The position numbers and the translations under genes are program-made. 47,335 nucleotides of DNA from Youngiibacter fragilis 232.1 (GTDB lineage: Bacteria > Bacillota > Clostridia > Clostridiales > Clostridiaceae). Position 1 is the first letter of the stretch, and every line of letters starts with the position of its first letter. The notes under the pieces are model-generated. The model did not search any database. It was not told the origin of the DNA and was given only the letters and a program-made list of their open reading frames with translations. The stretch is taken from assembly GCF_000495435.3 (NCBI RefSeq), contig NZ_AXUN02000169.1, positions 1-47,335 on the forward strand, given 5' to 3'. Of this stretch, positions 27,376 to 35,978 are shown piece after piece.

Positions 27376-27669
27376 ATGATAACTACTAAGCAGAGGGCAT
27401 ATTTAAGAAGCCTCGCAAACAAGATTGAACCGATATTCCAGCTCGGTAAGGGCGGTATTGAGGCTCCCTTCCTCAGTCAGATAGAAGCTGCACTTGAGAA
27501 AAGGGAGATAATAAAGCTCAGCGTCCTTGACAACAGCGGAATGGACCCAAGGGAAGCATCCGACATGATCTGCTCGGCACTTGGCTGTGAAGGTGTCCAG
27601 GTGATCGGCAGCAAGATCGTACTTTACAAGAAAAGCAAGAACAACCCCAAGATAGAACTCCCCCGCTGA
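27376..27669 (+). CDS. yhbY: CRM-domain RNA-binding protein YhbY
   Basis: 97-residue CRM-domain protein associated with ribosome assembly. Features are TTKQRAYLRSLANKIEPIFQLGKGGI, with the GxxG-like loop, and REIIKLSVL. The start is ATG 27376, five bases after TAGGTGG; GTG 27367 abuts the obg stop. Its stop overlaps the nadD start (TGATG). Confidence 0.92.
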   Translation: MITTKQRAYLRSLANKIEPIFQLGKGGIEAPFLSQIEAALEKREIIKLSVLDNSGMDPREASDMICSALGCEGVQVIGSKIVLYKKSKNNPKIELPR

Positions 27670-28283
27670 TGAAGACGGGGGTACTCGGGGGAACCTTCAA
27701 CCCGGTTCATAACGGACATGTATACATGGCTGTCGAGGCCATGGAAGTACTCGGTCTCGACAGGCTCATTGTTATGCCGAACTACATACCTCCACACAAG
27801 AAGGCTGAAGAAAGGGATCCGGGTCACATCCTGGAGATGCTCCGACTGGCCTTTCTTGGCATTGAAAATATAGTTGTCTCCGATTATGAGATCCTGAAGG
27901 AGGATGTCTCCTATACTTACCTGACGATGGAGCATCTCAAGGAGGAGAATCCTCAAGACGAGCTTTTCTTCATCATAGGCGAGGATTCCTTCATAGAATT
28001 CTCAAGATGGAGGGAACCGGGGAGGATACTTGCAGCAGCGAAGCTTGCCGTATTCGAAAGAAGGTCCTACCCCCATGAGATGAGGAAGGACGCGCTTGAT
28101 TTCGTCCGTTCGCTTGGTCACGAACCCGTAGTGCTCGATTCCCTGATCCTCGAGATCTCATCAAGCGATGCGAGAAGAAGGGTGTCCGAAGGAAGAAGCA
28201 TCCGGTTCATGGTCCCCTCACTCGTGGAGAGGTACATTAAGGACAACGACCTTTACGGAGGCAAAAATGTGGACAGAATCTGA
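27669..28283 (+). CDS. nadD: Nicotinate-nucleotide adenylyltransferase
   Basis: Makes NaAD+ from NaMN and ATP in NAD synthesis. It has 204 residues. It shows the nucleotidyltransferase motif GGTFNPVHNGH (residues 7-17), PPHK (about 41), GEDSF (about 107) and the C-terminal ISSSDARRRVSEGRSIRFMVP, the ISSTxIR-like signature. It overlaps yhbY by one base and yqeK by 17 bases. The order yhbY-nadD-yqeK is conserved in Bacillota. Confidence 0.96.
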   Translation: MKTGVLGGTFNPVHNGHVYMAVEAMEVLGLDRLIVMPNYIPPHKKAEERDPGHILEMLRLAFLGIENIVVSDYEILKEDVSYTYLTMEHLKEENPQDELFFIIGEDSFIEFSRWREPGRILAAAKLAVFERRSYPHEMRKDALDFVRSLGHEPVVLDSLILEISSSDARRRVSEGRSIRFMVPSLVERYIKDNDLYGGKNVDRI

Positions 28284-28848
28284 GATTGACGCATACATAA
28301 GGAAGCACCTCAAGGAAGGCAGGTATCTCCATACACTGAGGGTGGTAAAGGCAAGCGGTGAGCTTGCTTCACTCCATGGGCTGGACGTCAGGAAGGCCAG
28401 GCTTGCAGCATTCCTCCATGACTGCCAGAAGTTCCGCCGGGAGAGTGATCTCAGGGAGTATCTTTCGAGCCATCCCGAAGGTAGAAGGGATTCAAACCGG
28501 CCCGCAGAAGTCCTTCATGGATTTGCCGCTGCGGTCTTTTCAGAGACTGAAGCTGGCATTTCCGACCCGGAGGTCCTTGACGCCATAAGATGGCACACTA
28601 CAGGAGCGGCCGGAATGTGCGACCTTGCGAAGGTCGTGTTCCTTGCGGACATGATAGAGGAGGACCGGGATTTCAAGGGTATAGAAGCCCTCAGGAAGCT
28701 TTCAGGTAAGGACCTTGATTCAGCAATGCTCTTCGGTCTCGACCTGAGCCTGTCTTACCTGATAAGGTCAGGAAAGTACATAGACCCTGATACCCTGCAC
28801 GCAAGGAACCATTTCCTGGTACTTGTCAGGGACAGGATGGAGAAATGA
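28267..28848 (+). CDS. yqeK: YqeK family HD-domain hydrolase (Ap4A hydrolase type)
   Basis: 193-residue HD-domain phosphohydrolase; YqeK proteins cleave diadenosine tetraphosphate symmetrically to ADP. Metal motifs are HTLRVVKASGELA (first histidine), AAFLHDCQKF (HD pair), HGFAAAVF and WHTTGAAGMCDLAKVVFLADMIE. The start is ATG 28267 with CGGAGG five bases upstream, inside the end of nadD. The rsfS gene that often follows yqeK is absent. Confidence 0.92.
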   Translation: MWTESEIDAYIRKHLKEGRYLHTLRVVKASGELASLHGLDVRKARLAAFLHDCQKFRRESDLREYLSSHPEGRRDSNRPAEVLHGFAAAVFSETEAGISDPEVLDAIRWHTTGAAGMCDLAKVVFLADMIEEDRDFKGIEALRKLSGKDLDSAMLFGLDLSLSYLIRSGKYIDPDTLHARNHFLVLVRDRMEK

Positions 28849-28885
28849 TTCAGGGTAAACATCAGATAATGGAGGGCGTTCTTGC

Positions 28886-29788
28886 ATGGATAGGATAAAA
28901 ATGACGATACCGGAGCTTCACCACGGTAAAAAGATAAGGGAATTCCTGAAGGACCAGATGAAGCTGTCCTCAAGGCTGATCAAGCGGAGTGCCATGGATG
29001 GAAGGATTCACGTAAATGGCAGCAGGGTGAGGCTTGACTACATCCTCAGGGAAGGGGATGAGATAGATGTGCTTCTTGAGGCAGATGAGGTCCAGCATAT
29101 CGATCCGGAGGATATTCCAATTGAAGTCATCTTTGAGGATGCCTCGATGCTGGTCCTTAGCAAGGACCCCGGAATGGTCGTGCATCCCACGAAGAGCTAC
29201 CAGTCAGGGACACTTGCCAACGCTGCGATCCACCATTTCAGGTCGAAGGGTGAGCCTACCATCGTCAGGCTTGTCTCAAGGCTAGATATGGACACTTCAG
29301 GACTCATAATCCTTGCAAAGAACCAGTTCATCCATTCCAGGATGTCTGACCTTATGCAGGAGGACAAGGTGGACAAATGGTACCTTGCCGTGGTTAAGGG
29401 AGAATTCCCGGATGATGTGGAAAGGATAGACCTTCCGATCTTCAGGGACCCTGACGGCCCCTACCAGAGAGTTATCGATGAGAGGGGACAGAGGAGCATT
29501 ACCGAGGTATCGGTGCTTGAACGGGCGAATGGCTGCAGCCTTCTCCGCCTCAAGCTCCTTACGGGAAGGACTCATCAGATAAGGGTACACCTGTCGCACC
29601 TTGGTTATCCTGTCCTTGGGGATACCCTTTACGGAACCGCATCTGAACTAATCAGCAGGCAGGCGCTGCATGCCCATGAGCTGATGTTCAGCCACCCTAT
29701 GACAGGAGAACGTCTTGACCTGAAGGCACCGCTGAAGCACGATATGGCAGAGCTTCTCAAAAAGCTCGGGTTCCAAACACAAGCATAG
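28886..29788 (+). CDS. RluD/RluA family 23S rRNA pseudouridine synthase
   Basis: 300-residue pseudouridine synthase. It has an N-terminal S4 RNA-binding domain (REFLKDQMKLSSRLIKRSAMDGRIHVNG) and the catalytic domain with the nucleophilic aspartate in RLDMDTSGLIIL (about residue 137) and KLLTGRTHQIRVHLSHLGYPVLGD near 230. GGAGGG lies before the ATG. The precise target uridines cannot be told from sequence; the RluD/YlyB-like group is the best guess. It is the last gene before the IS200/IS605 element. Confidence 0.9.
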   Translation: MDRIKMTIPELHHGKKIREFLKDQMKLSSRLIKRSAMDGRIHVNGSRVRLDYILREGDEIDVLLEADEVQHIDPEDIPIEVIFEDASMLVLSKDPGMVVHPTKSYQSGTLANAAIHHFRSKGEPTIVRLVSRLDMDTSGLIILAKNQFIHSRMSDLMQEDKVDKWYLAVVKGEFPDDVERIDLPIFRDPDGPYQRVIDERGQRSITEVSVLERANGCSLLRLKLLTGRTHQIRVHLSHLGYPVLGDTLYGTASELISRQALHAHELMFSHPMTGERLDLKAPLKHDMAELLKKLGFQTQA

Positions 29789-29807
29789 AGAATAATTTAC
29801 ATCGTAT

Positions 29808-29960
29808 TTGAATCTCCCATGACTAAAGTCACGAGATTCTTGGGAACAGAGCATACTTACCGGCCTATTTCTTTGCCGACAGAGGTTTCTCTTGTCTACC
29901 AAGCTAACCCCGCAATTCCTGCGGTTCCTGTTTGCTTCTGTTTAGCTACTACCCTGGAGT
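29808..29960 (-). ncRNA. Candidate reRNA / omegaRNA of TnpB
   Basis: In IS200/IS605 elements the guide RNA comes from the 3' end of tnpB through the right end. Here this stretch, read on the minus strand, has stems such as CCGCA-n5-TGCGG (about 29912-29926) and the terminal CTCGTGACT/AGTCATGGGAG hairpin, ending in TTCAA. The guide would be the flank ATACGATGTAAATTATT just outside. Extent and expression are inferred from the family. Confidence 0.45.
29810..29839. repeat. Right-end hairpin of the IS200/IS605 element
   Basis: GAATCTC (29810-29816) and GAGATTC (29833-29839) with an inner GACT/AGTC pairing form an imperfect palindrome, the type of structure bound by TnpA. Confidence 0.7.
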
Positions 29961-31094
29961 CAGAGCTCTTATCCTGAGTCCTTCAGCCAGTATGTTTCTT
30001 GCTGCATTGACATCGCGGTCATGGTGGGCATGGCAAACCGGACAGGTCCACTCCCTCACATGGAGCGGCTTCTTACCATCCTTGCGGCCGCAATCTGAAC
30101 ATATCTGACTTGACGGAAACCATCTGCCTATCCTGATGACTTCTTTCCCATACCAGGCAACCTTGTACCTAAGTTTCGATACAAGGCTCGTCCACGATAC
30201 ATCAGAAATGCTTTTTGCCAGCTTGTGGTTGCGCAGCATGCCCTTCACATTAAGGTCCTCGATTCAGATGATATCGTGGTTTTTGACTATCTCTGTACTG
30301 AGTTTGTTCAGAAATTCATTTCGCTGGTTCGCAACCCTTTCATGGAGCCTGGCTACCTTACGTCTCTGCTTCTGATAGTTCCTGGCTTCAGACAGGGGAA
30401 CGCCTCTTTTCTCCGCAGCAAGTGCACGCCTTGCAAGCTTTCGCTGCTCACGTCTTAACCTCTCTTCCATTTGCCTGGTGAAATGATTGTTGTCATTCCT
30501 GCTGCCGTCTGACAGGACTGCAAAGTCAGTGATTCCGAGGTCAATACCAACGGCGGAGTCAGTCTTGGGCAATTCACAGATATCCTCTTCACAAAGGATC
30601 GATACGAAGAATTTCCCGCTCGGTTTCCTTCGTACTGTGGCATTCAGTATACGGCCTTTCATCTCCCTGCTGTCTGCAAACTTTACGAGTCCGAGCTTAG
30701 GCAGCTTCAGGCAGTTCCCGGATACTGCGATATTGTTGTTGGTGAATTGTGTAGTGTAGCTTTGCTTAGGGCTCTTTTTGCTCTTGAACTTGGGATGCTC
30801 ATTCTGTCCTTTGAAAAAGCGGGAGAAGGCGTCCGACAGGTTACGGAGCGAATTCTGAAGGGAGAACTTATCCACTTCACAAAGCCATACTGTTTCCGGG
30901 TCCCTCTTCATCCTGGTCAGAAGTTTGGAGCATGCGGAATAAGTCAGACCTTTGCCGGTCTCCTCATATTCCTTGTTCCAAAGTTCCAGGAAATGGTTGT
31001 ATACGAACCTTGAACTGCCGATAGTCCTTACAATCAGTGTTTCCTGTATCTTATCCGGATAGATGCGGTATTCATAGGCTTTATGCTGCAGCAA
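29949..31094 (-). pseudogene. tnpB: TnpB (OrfB) RNA-guided nuclease, interrupted by one TGA
   Basis: TnpB, ancestor-type of Cas12. The start is TTG 31094 with GGAGGTG six bases upstream, giving MLQHKAYEYRIYP-like N-terminus. Read through, it spans 381 codons. The RuvC-I aspartate is in GIDLGITDFAV. A TGA at 30266-30264 falls just before IEDLNVKGML, the motif with the catalytic glutamate. The frame is unbroken beyond it, with the zinc ribbon CSDCG...CPVC and the last catalytic aspartate in HDRDVNAARN. Thus only one base change is needed to restore the gene. As it stands, the product lacks two of three catalytic acids. Confidence 0.85.
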
Positions 31095-31397
31095 TGCACT
31101 CACCTCCACCACTATAAAAGCTTGAACTGTCTTATTTCTTTCCTTCCTCTGTATGTACCTGCGGATTTGTTCCTCGGTGCTTTTGATCTGCAGATGTACA
31201 TAATCATTATGCGTTTCAACATCCAAAATATACAAAGCATTGTTATCAGCAATCAGATTTAACAAATCCTTCACATAACCGTGTACATAATGGATTTTAG
31301 ACATAAGAATACCCCAGGTACGTATAACATTTGGAAATGCAACACTATTATTCAAGTACTTGATGATATTTATTACTTTGTATGTGTTATTCTTCAA
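31095..31397 (-). pseudogene. tnpA: Remnant of Y1 transposase tnpA, fused in frame to tnpB
   Basis: About 101 codons open in the tnpB frame. VKDLLNLIADNNALYILDVE and NDYVHLQIK resemble the region around the HUH motif of IS200-type TnpA, but the first histidine is tyrosine (DYVH instead of DHVH). It then jumps directly to EEQIRRYIQRKE, which matches the C-terminal helix with the catalytic tyrosine. The roughly 50-60 residues normally between are missing, implying an internal deletion. Identification is from motif memory and is moderately sure. Confidence 0.6.
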
Positions 31398-31420
31398 ACT
31401 ATTGATTATTTCTTGACTTT

Positions 31421-31460
31421 GCTTGCTAACTCACGACTGAAGTCACGAGTTTGCGCAAGC
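31421..31460. repeat. Left-end hairpin of the IS200/IS605 element
   Basis: AACTCACGACT and AGTCACGAGTT around GA form an imperfect palindrome (31428-31451); GCTTGC (31421-31426) and GCAAGC (31455-31460) extend it outwards with a small bulge. Confidence 0.65.
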
Positions 31461-31466
31461 TATTTC

Positions 31467-31725
31467 ATCAAAATTGCGATATAATGGGAGTGGAATCTTT
31501 AGTCTCAACAGGCTATATCCGCTTCCTTTTTTTGGCTTCAAATGGCTGTATTATGCAAAGTGTGAGTGTAAATGACGCTTCAAATATGGTATTATGAATT
31601 CAGAAAGCGTTATCATGAGAGAAAATGTTAAAATAACCAGTTTGATAATCAAAATATCGCATTTTATGCATTAATGCAAAGCAAATGATTATCGATAAGC
31701 GCAATATGACCCACGGAGGTAGCAT
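31467..31725. other. Intergenic stretch upstream of the glycogen operon
   Basis: AT-rich, no gene. TTGATA (31642-31647) and TATGCA (31665-31670) are spaced by 17 bases and could be a weak glg promoter; a TATAAT at 31480-31485 lies just outside the IS left end. No terminator is seen. Confidence 0.35.
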
Positions 31726-33642
31726 ATGGCACCAGGTACGGACAGCATGGAAAGATCCATGAACACCGAGTTCAACCATTTTCTTTTCAATTCCGGTGAA
31801 CACCTTAGAAGCTATGAGTTCATGGGGGCGCACGTCCTTTCCATCGATGGAGTGGCTGGTGTGCAGTTCACCGTATGGGCTCCCGACGCAAGGATCGTTC
31901 ACCTGTCTGGTGATTTCAACAGCTGGGGTAAGACTGACCTGAAGCTTGTAGGAGCTGCCGGCATATGGTCGGTGTTCCTGCCGGGCATAACTGAGGGACC
32001 AGCTTACAAGTATATCATCGTGACACAGGATGGAAGGGAGCTTTACAAGAGCGATCCCTATGCATTCTGGTCTGAGGTCAGGCCTAAGACAGCCTCTGTC
32101 ATAAAGGACATCACAGGCTTCGGGTGGACGGATAAGGACTGGTATCTGTCAAAAAGGAATAATCCTGTACACAGGTCTCCTGTGAACATCTACGAGCTCC
32201 ACGCAGGCTCCTGGAAACGTCACTGGGACGGAAGATACTTCACATACCAGGAGTTAGCTTCTGACCTTGTACCCTATGTCAAAGAGATGGGGTACACACA
32301 TATAGAGCTCATGCCTCTCATGGAGCATCCTCTGGATGACTCATGGGGATATCAGATCACAGGATATTTCAGTGCCACCTCGAGATATGGTGAGCCCAGG
32401 GAGCTTATGGCTTTTGTGGACAAATGCCACGAAGCGGGGATTGGTGTCATAATGGACTGGGTTCCGGCACATTTCTGCAGGGATGCCCACGGACTGTACA
32501 TGTTTGACGGCACTCCTACCTATGAGTACCAGGACCCAAACAAGGCAAACAATAACAGGTGGGGAACCACCCATTTTGATTTCGGGAAATCACAGGTACA
32601 GTCGTTCCTCATATCGAACGCCATTTTCTGGCTTGAGATGTATCATATCGACGGACTGAGGGTCGACGCGGTATCAAGCATGCTTTACCTTGACTACGAC
32701 GACGGACCCTGGACACCTAACATCTACGGAGGCAACACTAACCTGGAGGCAGTGGATTTCCTGAAGAAACTGAACAAAAAGGTTCTTAAGGAGTATCCTG
32801 AAGCTCTCATGATAGCTGAGGAGAGCACCGCATTCCCGAAGATCACCCATCCGGTGAAGGATGGGGGGCTGGGATTCACCTTCAAGTGGAACATGGGATG
32901 GATGAATGATACCCTGAAATACTTCAGCCTCGATCCCATGTACAGGAAGTACCACCATAACCTTATCACCTTCTCGTTCATGTATATCTTCAGCGAGAAT
33001 TTCATGCTCGCACTGTCCCATGACGAGGTTGTGCATGGCAAGGGCTCTCTGCTGAACAAGATGACAGGCGACGAAAGGATGAAGTTTGCAGGGCTTCGGA
33101 CCCTTATGGCATACATGATGTGCCATCCCGGCAAGAAGCTGAATTTCATGGGAAGCGAAATAGCACAGTGGCTTGAATGGAGATTCAGGGAAGGGCTGGA
33201 ATGGGTAGCGCTCCAGCATGACACGCACCGAAAGCACACTGATTTCATCAAGGAACTGAACCATCTGTATCTTGAAAGGAAATGCCTTCATGAGATAGAC
33301 GATTCATACGACGGCATAGACATACTTGATGCTGACGACAAGGACCACAGCCTGTTCACATTCATAAGGTACGCCAGGGACAGAAAGGATTTTCTGCTTG
33401 TTGCGTGCAACTTCACTCCCGTCCAGAGGAATGACGTGAGGATCGGAGTACCCTATGAAGGTGTGTATGCCGAGCTCCTCAATACGGAGCTTGAAAAACA
33501 CGGAGGAACCTGGAAATATTCCAAGGACATATATACGACAGACAAAGTACCTCAAAACAAGAAGCAGTATTCTATCCAGGTCATACTGCCGCCATTATCC
33601 GTACTGATAATCGAACCCAAGAAGATCAAGGAGGTAATGTAA
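31726..33642 (+). CDS. glgB: 1,4-alpha-glucan branching enzyme
   Basis: Creates alpha-1,6 branches in glycogen. It has 638 residues. An N-terminal CBM48 domain ([23 protein letters not shown]) precedes a GH13 barrel: [18 protein letters not shown], the nucleophile in [15 protein letters not shown], the acid in IAEEST, and [13 protein letters not shown] beta-rich C-terminal domain follows. GGAGG lies before the ATG. Its stop overlaps the glgC start by one base, showing an operon glgBCDAP plus a GH13 enzyme. Confidence 0.96.
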   Translation: MAPGTDSMERSMNTEFNHFLFNSGEHLRSYEFMGAHVLSIDGVAGVQFTVWAPDARIVHLSGDFNSWGKTDLKLVGAAGIWSVFLPGITEGPAYKYIIVTQDGRELYKSDPYAFWSEVRPKTASVIKDITGFGWTDKDWYLSKRNNPVHRSPVNIYELHAGSWKRHWDGRYFTYQELASDLVPYVKEMGYTHIELMPLMEHPLDDSWGYQITGYFSATSRYGEPRELMAFVDKCHEAGIGVIMDWVPAHFCRDAHGLYMFDGTPTYEYQDPNKANNNRWGTTHFDFGKSQVQSFLISNAIFWLEMYHIDGLRVDAVSSMLYLDYDDGPWTPNIYGGNTNLEAVDFLKKLNKKVLKEYPEALMIAEESTAFPKITHPVKDGGLGFTFKWNMGWMNDTLKYFSLDPMYRKYHHNLITFSFMYIFSENFMLALSHDEVVHGKGSLLNKMTGDERMKFAGLRTLMAYMMCHPGKKLNFMGSEIAQWLEWRFREGLEWVALQHDTHRKHTDFIKELNHLYLERKCLHEIDDSYDGIDILDADDKDHSLFTFIRYARDRKDFLLVACNFTPVQRNDVRIGVPYEGVYAELLNTELEKHGGTWKYSKDIYTTDKVPQNKKQYSIQVILPPLSVLIIEPKKIKEVM

Positions 33643-34775
33643 TGAAAAAAGAAATGATAGCCATGATTCTGGCAGGAGGCCAGGGCACCAGGCTGGGTAA
33701 GTTCACAAAGAGCATAGCAAAGCCTGCGGTGCCATTTGGAGGCAAGTACAGGATCATTGATTTCGTACTTTCAAACTGTGCCAACTCAGGTCTGTCCACA
33801 GTCGGAGTTCTGACACAGTACCAGCCCCTCGTGCTGAATACCCATATCGGGATAGGTTCGCCATGGGACATGGACAGGAGAGACGGGGGAGTGACAATAC
33901 TCCAGCCATATGCAAGCGCCACCGAGGAGAAATGGTTCAGGGGAACGGCACACGCCATTTACCAGAACATATCATACGTTGACGATTATGACCCTGATTT
34001 TGTCCTCATACTATCAGGAGACCACATATACAAGATGGACTATCAGGCAATGCTCGAATTCCACAAGGAAAAGGAAGCTGCAGTAACCATAGCTGTGCTT
34101 GAGGTTCCATGGGATGAGGCATCAAGGTTCGGAATCATGAATACGGACAGCGAGATGAAGATAGTGGAGTTCGAGGAGAAGCCGAAAAACCCCAAATCAA
34201 ACCTTGCATCCATGGGAATATACATCTTCAACTGGAAGATGCTGAAGAAATACATGGTGGAAGGAATTAATTCAGGTATCGACATGGATGACTTCGGAAA
34301 GAATGTCATACCTGCATTCCTTGATAACGAGGAAAGGGTCTATGCATATCCGTTCAAAGGCTATTGGAAGGACGTAGGTACTCTCGATTCACTTTGGGAA
34401 GCAAACATGGATCTCCTTGACCAGGAATCCGAGCTTAACATAAGCGACAAGAACTGGAAGATATACTCCAAGAATCCTTCCATGCCTCCCCAGTTCCTTT
34501 CGAAGACTGCCGAAGTCAAGGATTCGATGATCGTAGAGGGATGCCTCATAAAAGGCAAGGTCAGAAGGTCCATCCTTTCACCTAAGGTAATAGTAGGGGA
34601 AGGTACCGAGATATTTGATTCTGTTATAATGGGAAATGTCAGGATAGGAAAGAACGTAATGATAAGGAAAGCCATGATCGGTGAAGGTGCAATCATACCC
34701 GACAACTCTGTGATAGATGAGAAGGGTGAGATTGCCGTAGTAGGCGAGAATGAAGTTTATGGAGGTGACGTCTAA
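33642..34775 (+). CDS. glgC: Glucose-1-phosphate adenylyltransferase catalytic subunit
   Basis: Makes ADP-glucose, the committed step of glycogen synthesis. It has 377 residues. The nucleotidyltransferase motif [22 protein letters not shown] is at about residues 11-32, then [19 protein letters not shown] (about 127), FEEKP (about 180) and a C-terminal left-handed beta helix. In Bacillota GlgC pairs with GlgD. It overlaps glgB and glgD by one base each. Confidence 0.96.
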   Translation: MKKEMIAMILAGGQGTRLGKFTKSIAKPAVPFGGKYRIIDFVLSNCANSGLSTVGVLTQYQPLVLNTHIGIGSPWDMDRRDGGVTILQPYASATEEKWFRGTAHAIYQNISYVDDYDPDFVLILSGDHIYKMDYQAMLEFHKEKEAAVTIAVLEVPWDEASRFGIMNTDSEMKIVEFEEKPKNPKSNLASMGIYIFNWKMLKKYMVEGINSGIDMDDFGKNVIPAFLDNEERVYAYPFKGYWKDVGTLDSLWEANMDLLDQESELNISDKNWKIYSKNPSMPPQFLSKTAEVKDSMIVEGCLIKGKVRRSILSPKVIVGEGTEIFDSVIMGNVRIGKNVMIRKAMIGEGAIIPDNSVIDEKGEIAVVGENEVYGGDV

Positions 34776-35914
34776 TGTACAGGAATAAATTGATAGGGCT
34801 TGTAAACCTTAGCGAAAGCGACTACTACATAAAGCAGCTTACCTACAACAGGCCGATAGCCTCCATTCCCTTCCTTGGCAGATACAGGATCATAGACTTC
34901 GCGCTCTCAAACCTCATGAACGCCGGTGTCGATACTGTGGGAATATTCCTTAACGACAAGTACAGGTCCCTGATGGACCATATCAAGAGCGGTGCTGAGT
35001 GGGACCTTGACAGGAAGAACGGCGGAATATTCTACTTCTCCCCATACAGCAACGCCGAGACGATGACCCAGCTGAGATGAGATATACACAACTACTTCTC
35101 AAACCTTGACTTCCTCACTGAAGCCCATGGAGAGTATGTCATCATAACAGGAAGCAGCATGGTCTGCAACATCGACTACCAGGATGTGCTTAAGCAGCAT
35201 CTGGAGACCAAGGCTGATGTGACAATGGTATACAGGGAGGTAAGGCAGGGCGACGTGCACTTCGACAGGTGCTCGACAATGACTCTCAATGAATACGAGA
35301 ATGTTGTGGCTGTAGGCAAGAACATAAGAAGAAAGGATGTCGGGGACAAGGGGAGAAAGAACATCTCCATGGAGATGTATGTCGTGAAAAAGGAGCTTCT
35401 CGTGGACATGATCACCGATGCGGTTGCAACAGGCGAGAATGTGTATCTTACTGATGTGCTTCACTACGCCTCGGCAAAGTACAAGGTCAAGGGCTACAAG
35501 TTCAAGGGGCTCGTAAGGTGCATAAATTCCACTGAAAACTACTACAGGGCAAGCATGGACATGCTCGATGAGAACAACATCGTGGACCTGTTCTTCCAGG
35601 ACAGGGTCATACTTACCAAGGTCAAGGATGAAGTACCATCCTACTACCATCCGGACTCAGTGGTTGAAAATTCACTGATAGCAAACGGATGCAAGATTGA
35701 GGGAACTGTTCGGAACTCAGTGCTGTTCAGGAGAGTGAATGTCGCCAAGGGTGCAGTTGTTGAGAATTCCATAATCATGCAGAACGGCGACATCAGGGAG
35801 AATTGCAGCCTCAACTGCGTCATAACCGACAAGCAGGTCATCATTACTGAAGGTACCGAGCTCAAGGGAGACCCTAAGAATCCTGTGGTTGTTGACAAGG
35901 GAACCATACTATAG
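34775..35914 (+). pseudogene. glgD: GlgD regulatory subunit, interrupted by one in-frame TGA
   Basis: Non-catalytic partner of GlgC in Firmicutes. The start ATG 34775 overlaps the glgC stop and has GGAGGTGA upstream. The first 101 codons (LIGLVNLSESDYYIKQLTYN, SIPFLGRYRIIDFALSN) run to TGA at 35078-35080; the frame then continues unbroken to 35914 with DIHNYFSNLDFLTEAHGEYV, SSMVCNID and a C-terminal hexapeptide-repeat domain. In relatives the residue at the TGA is glycine (LRGDI, from memory), so a single GGA to TGA change explains it. All upstream and downstream parts look intact, so the lesion is either very recent or a sequence error. No alternative start explains full-length product. Confidence 0.9.
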
Positions 35915-35978
35915 CTGTTTGAATAAATTCGATGCGGTCCGGCTACACCGGGCCGCTGATGATATGGAGGCAATTTTT

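Larger units (their letters stand above)
29808..31466 (-). mobile_element. Decayed IS200/IS605-family element (tnpA remnant + tnpB)
   Basis: The element lies on the minus strand between rluD and glgB. The right end is marked by an imperfect hairpin at 29810-29839 followed on the minus strand by TTCAA, and the left end by a hairpin at 31421-31460. On the minus strand TTGAT lies at 31471-31467, five bases identical to the target/TAM of ISDra2, so I place the left boundary at 31466; this boundary is inferred. It carries a deleted tnpA joined in frame to a tnpB with an internal stop. The element therefore cannot move on its own. Confidence 0.8.

Noticed and set aside
30225-30266. Selenocysteine at the tnpB TGA
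   Set aside because: Downstream only a weak CCTT/AAGG mini-stem is seen; no known seleno-TnpB. A mutated cysteine or other codon is simpler.
35078-35140. Selenocysteine at the glgD TGA
   Set aside because: The residue in relatives is glycine, and no stable hairpin with a proper apical loop is seen at the required distance.
35099-35650. 183-codon minus-strand open frame inside glgD
   Set aside because: Antisense shadow of glgD, whose own frame has full similarity on both sides of the TGA.
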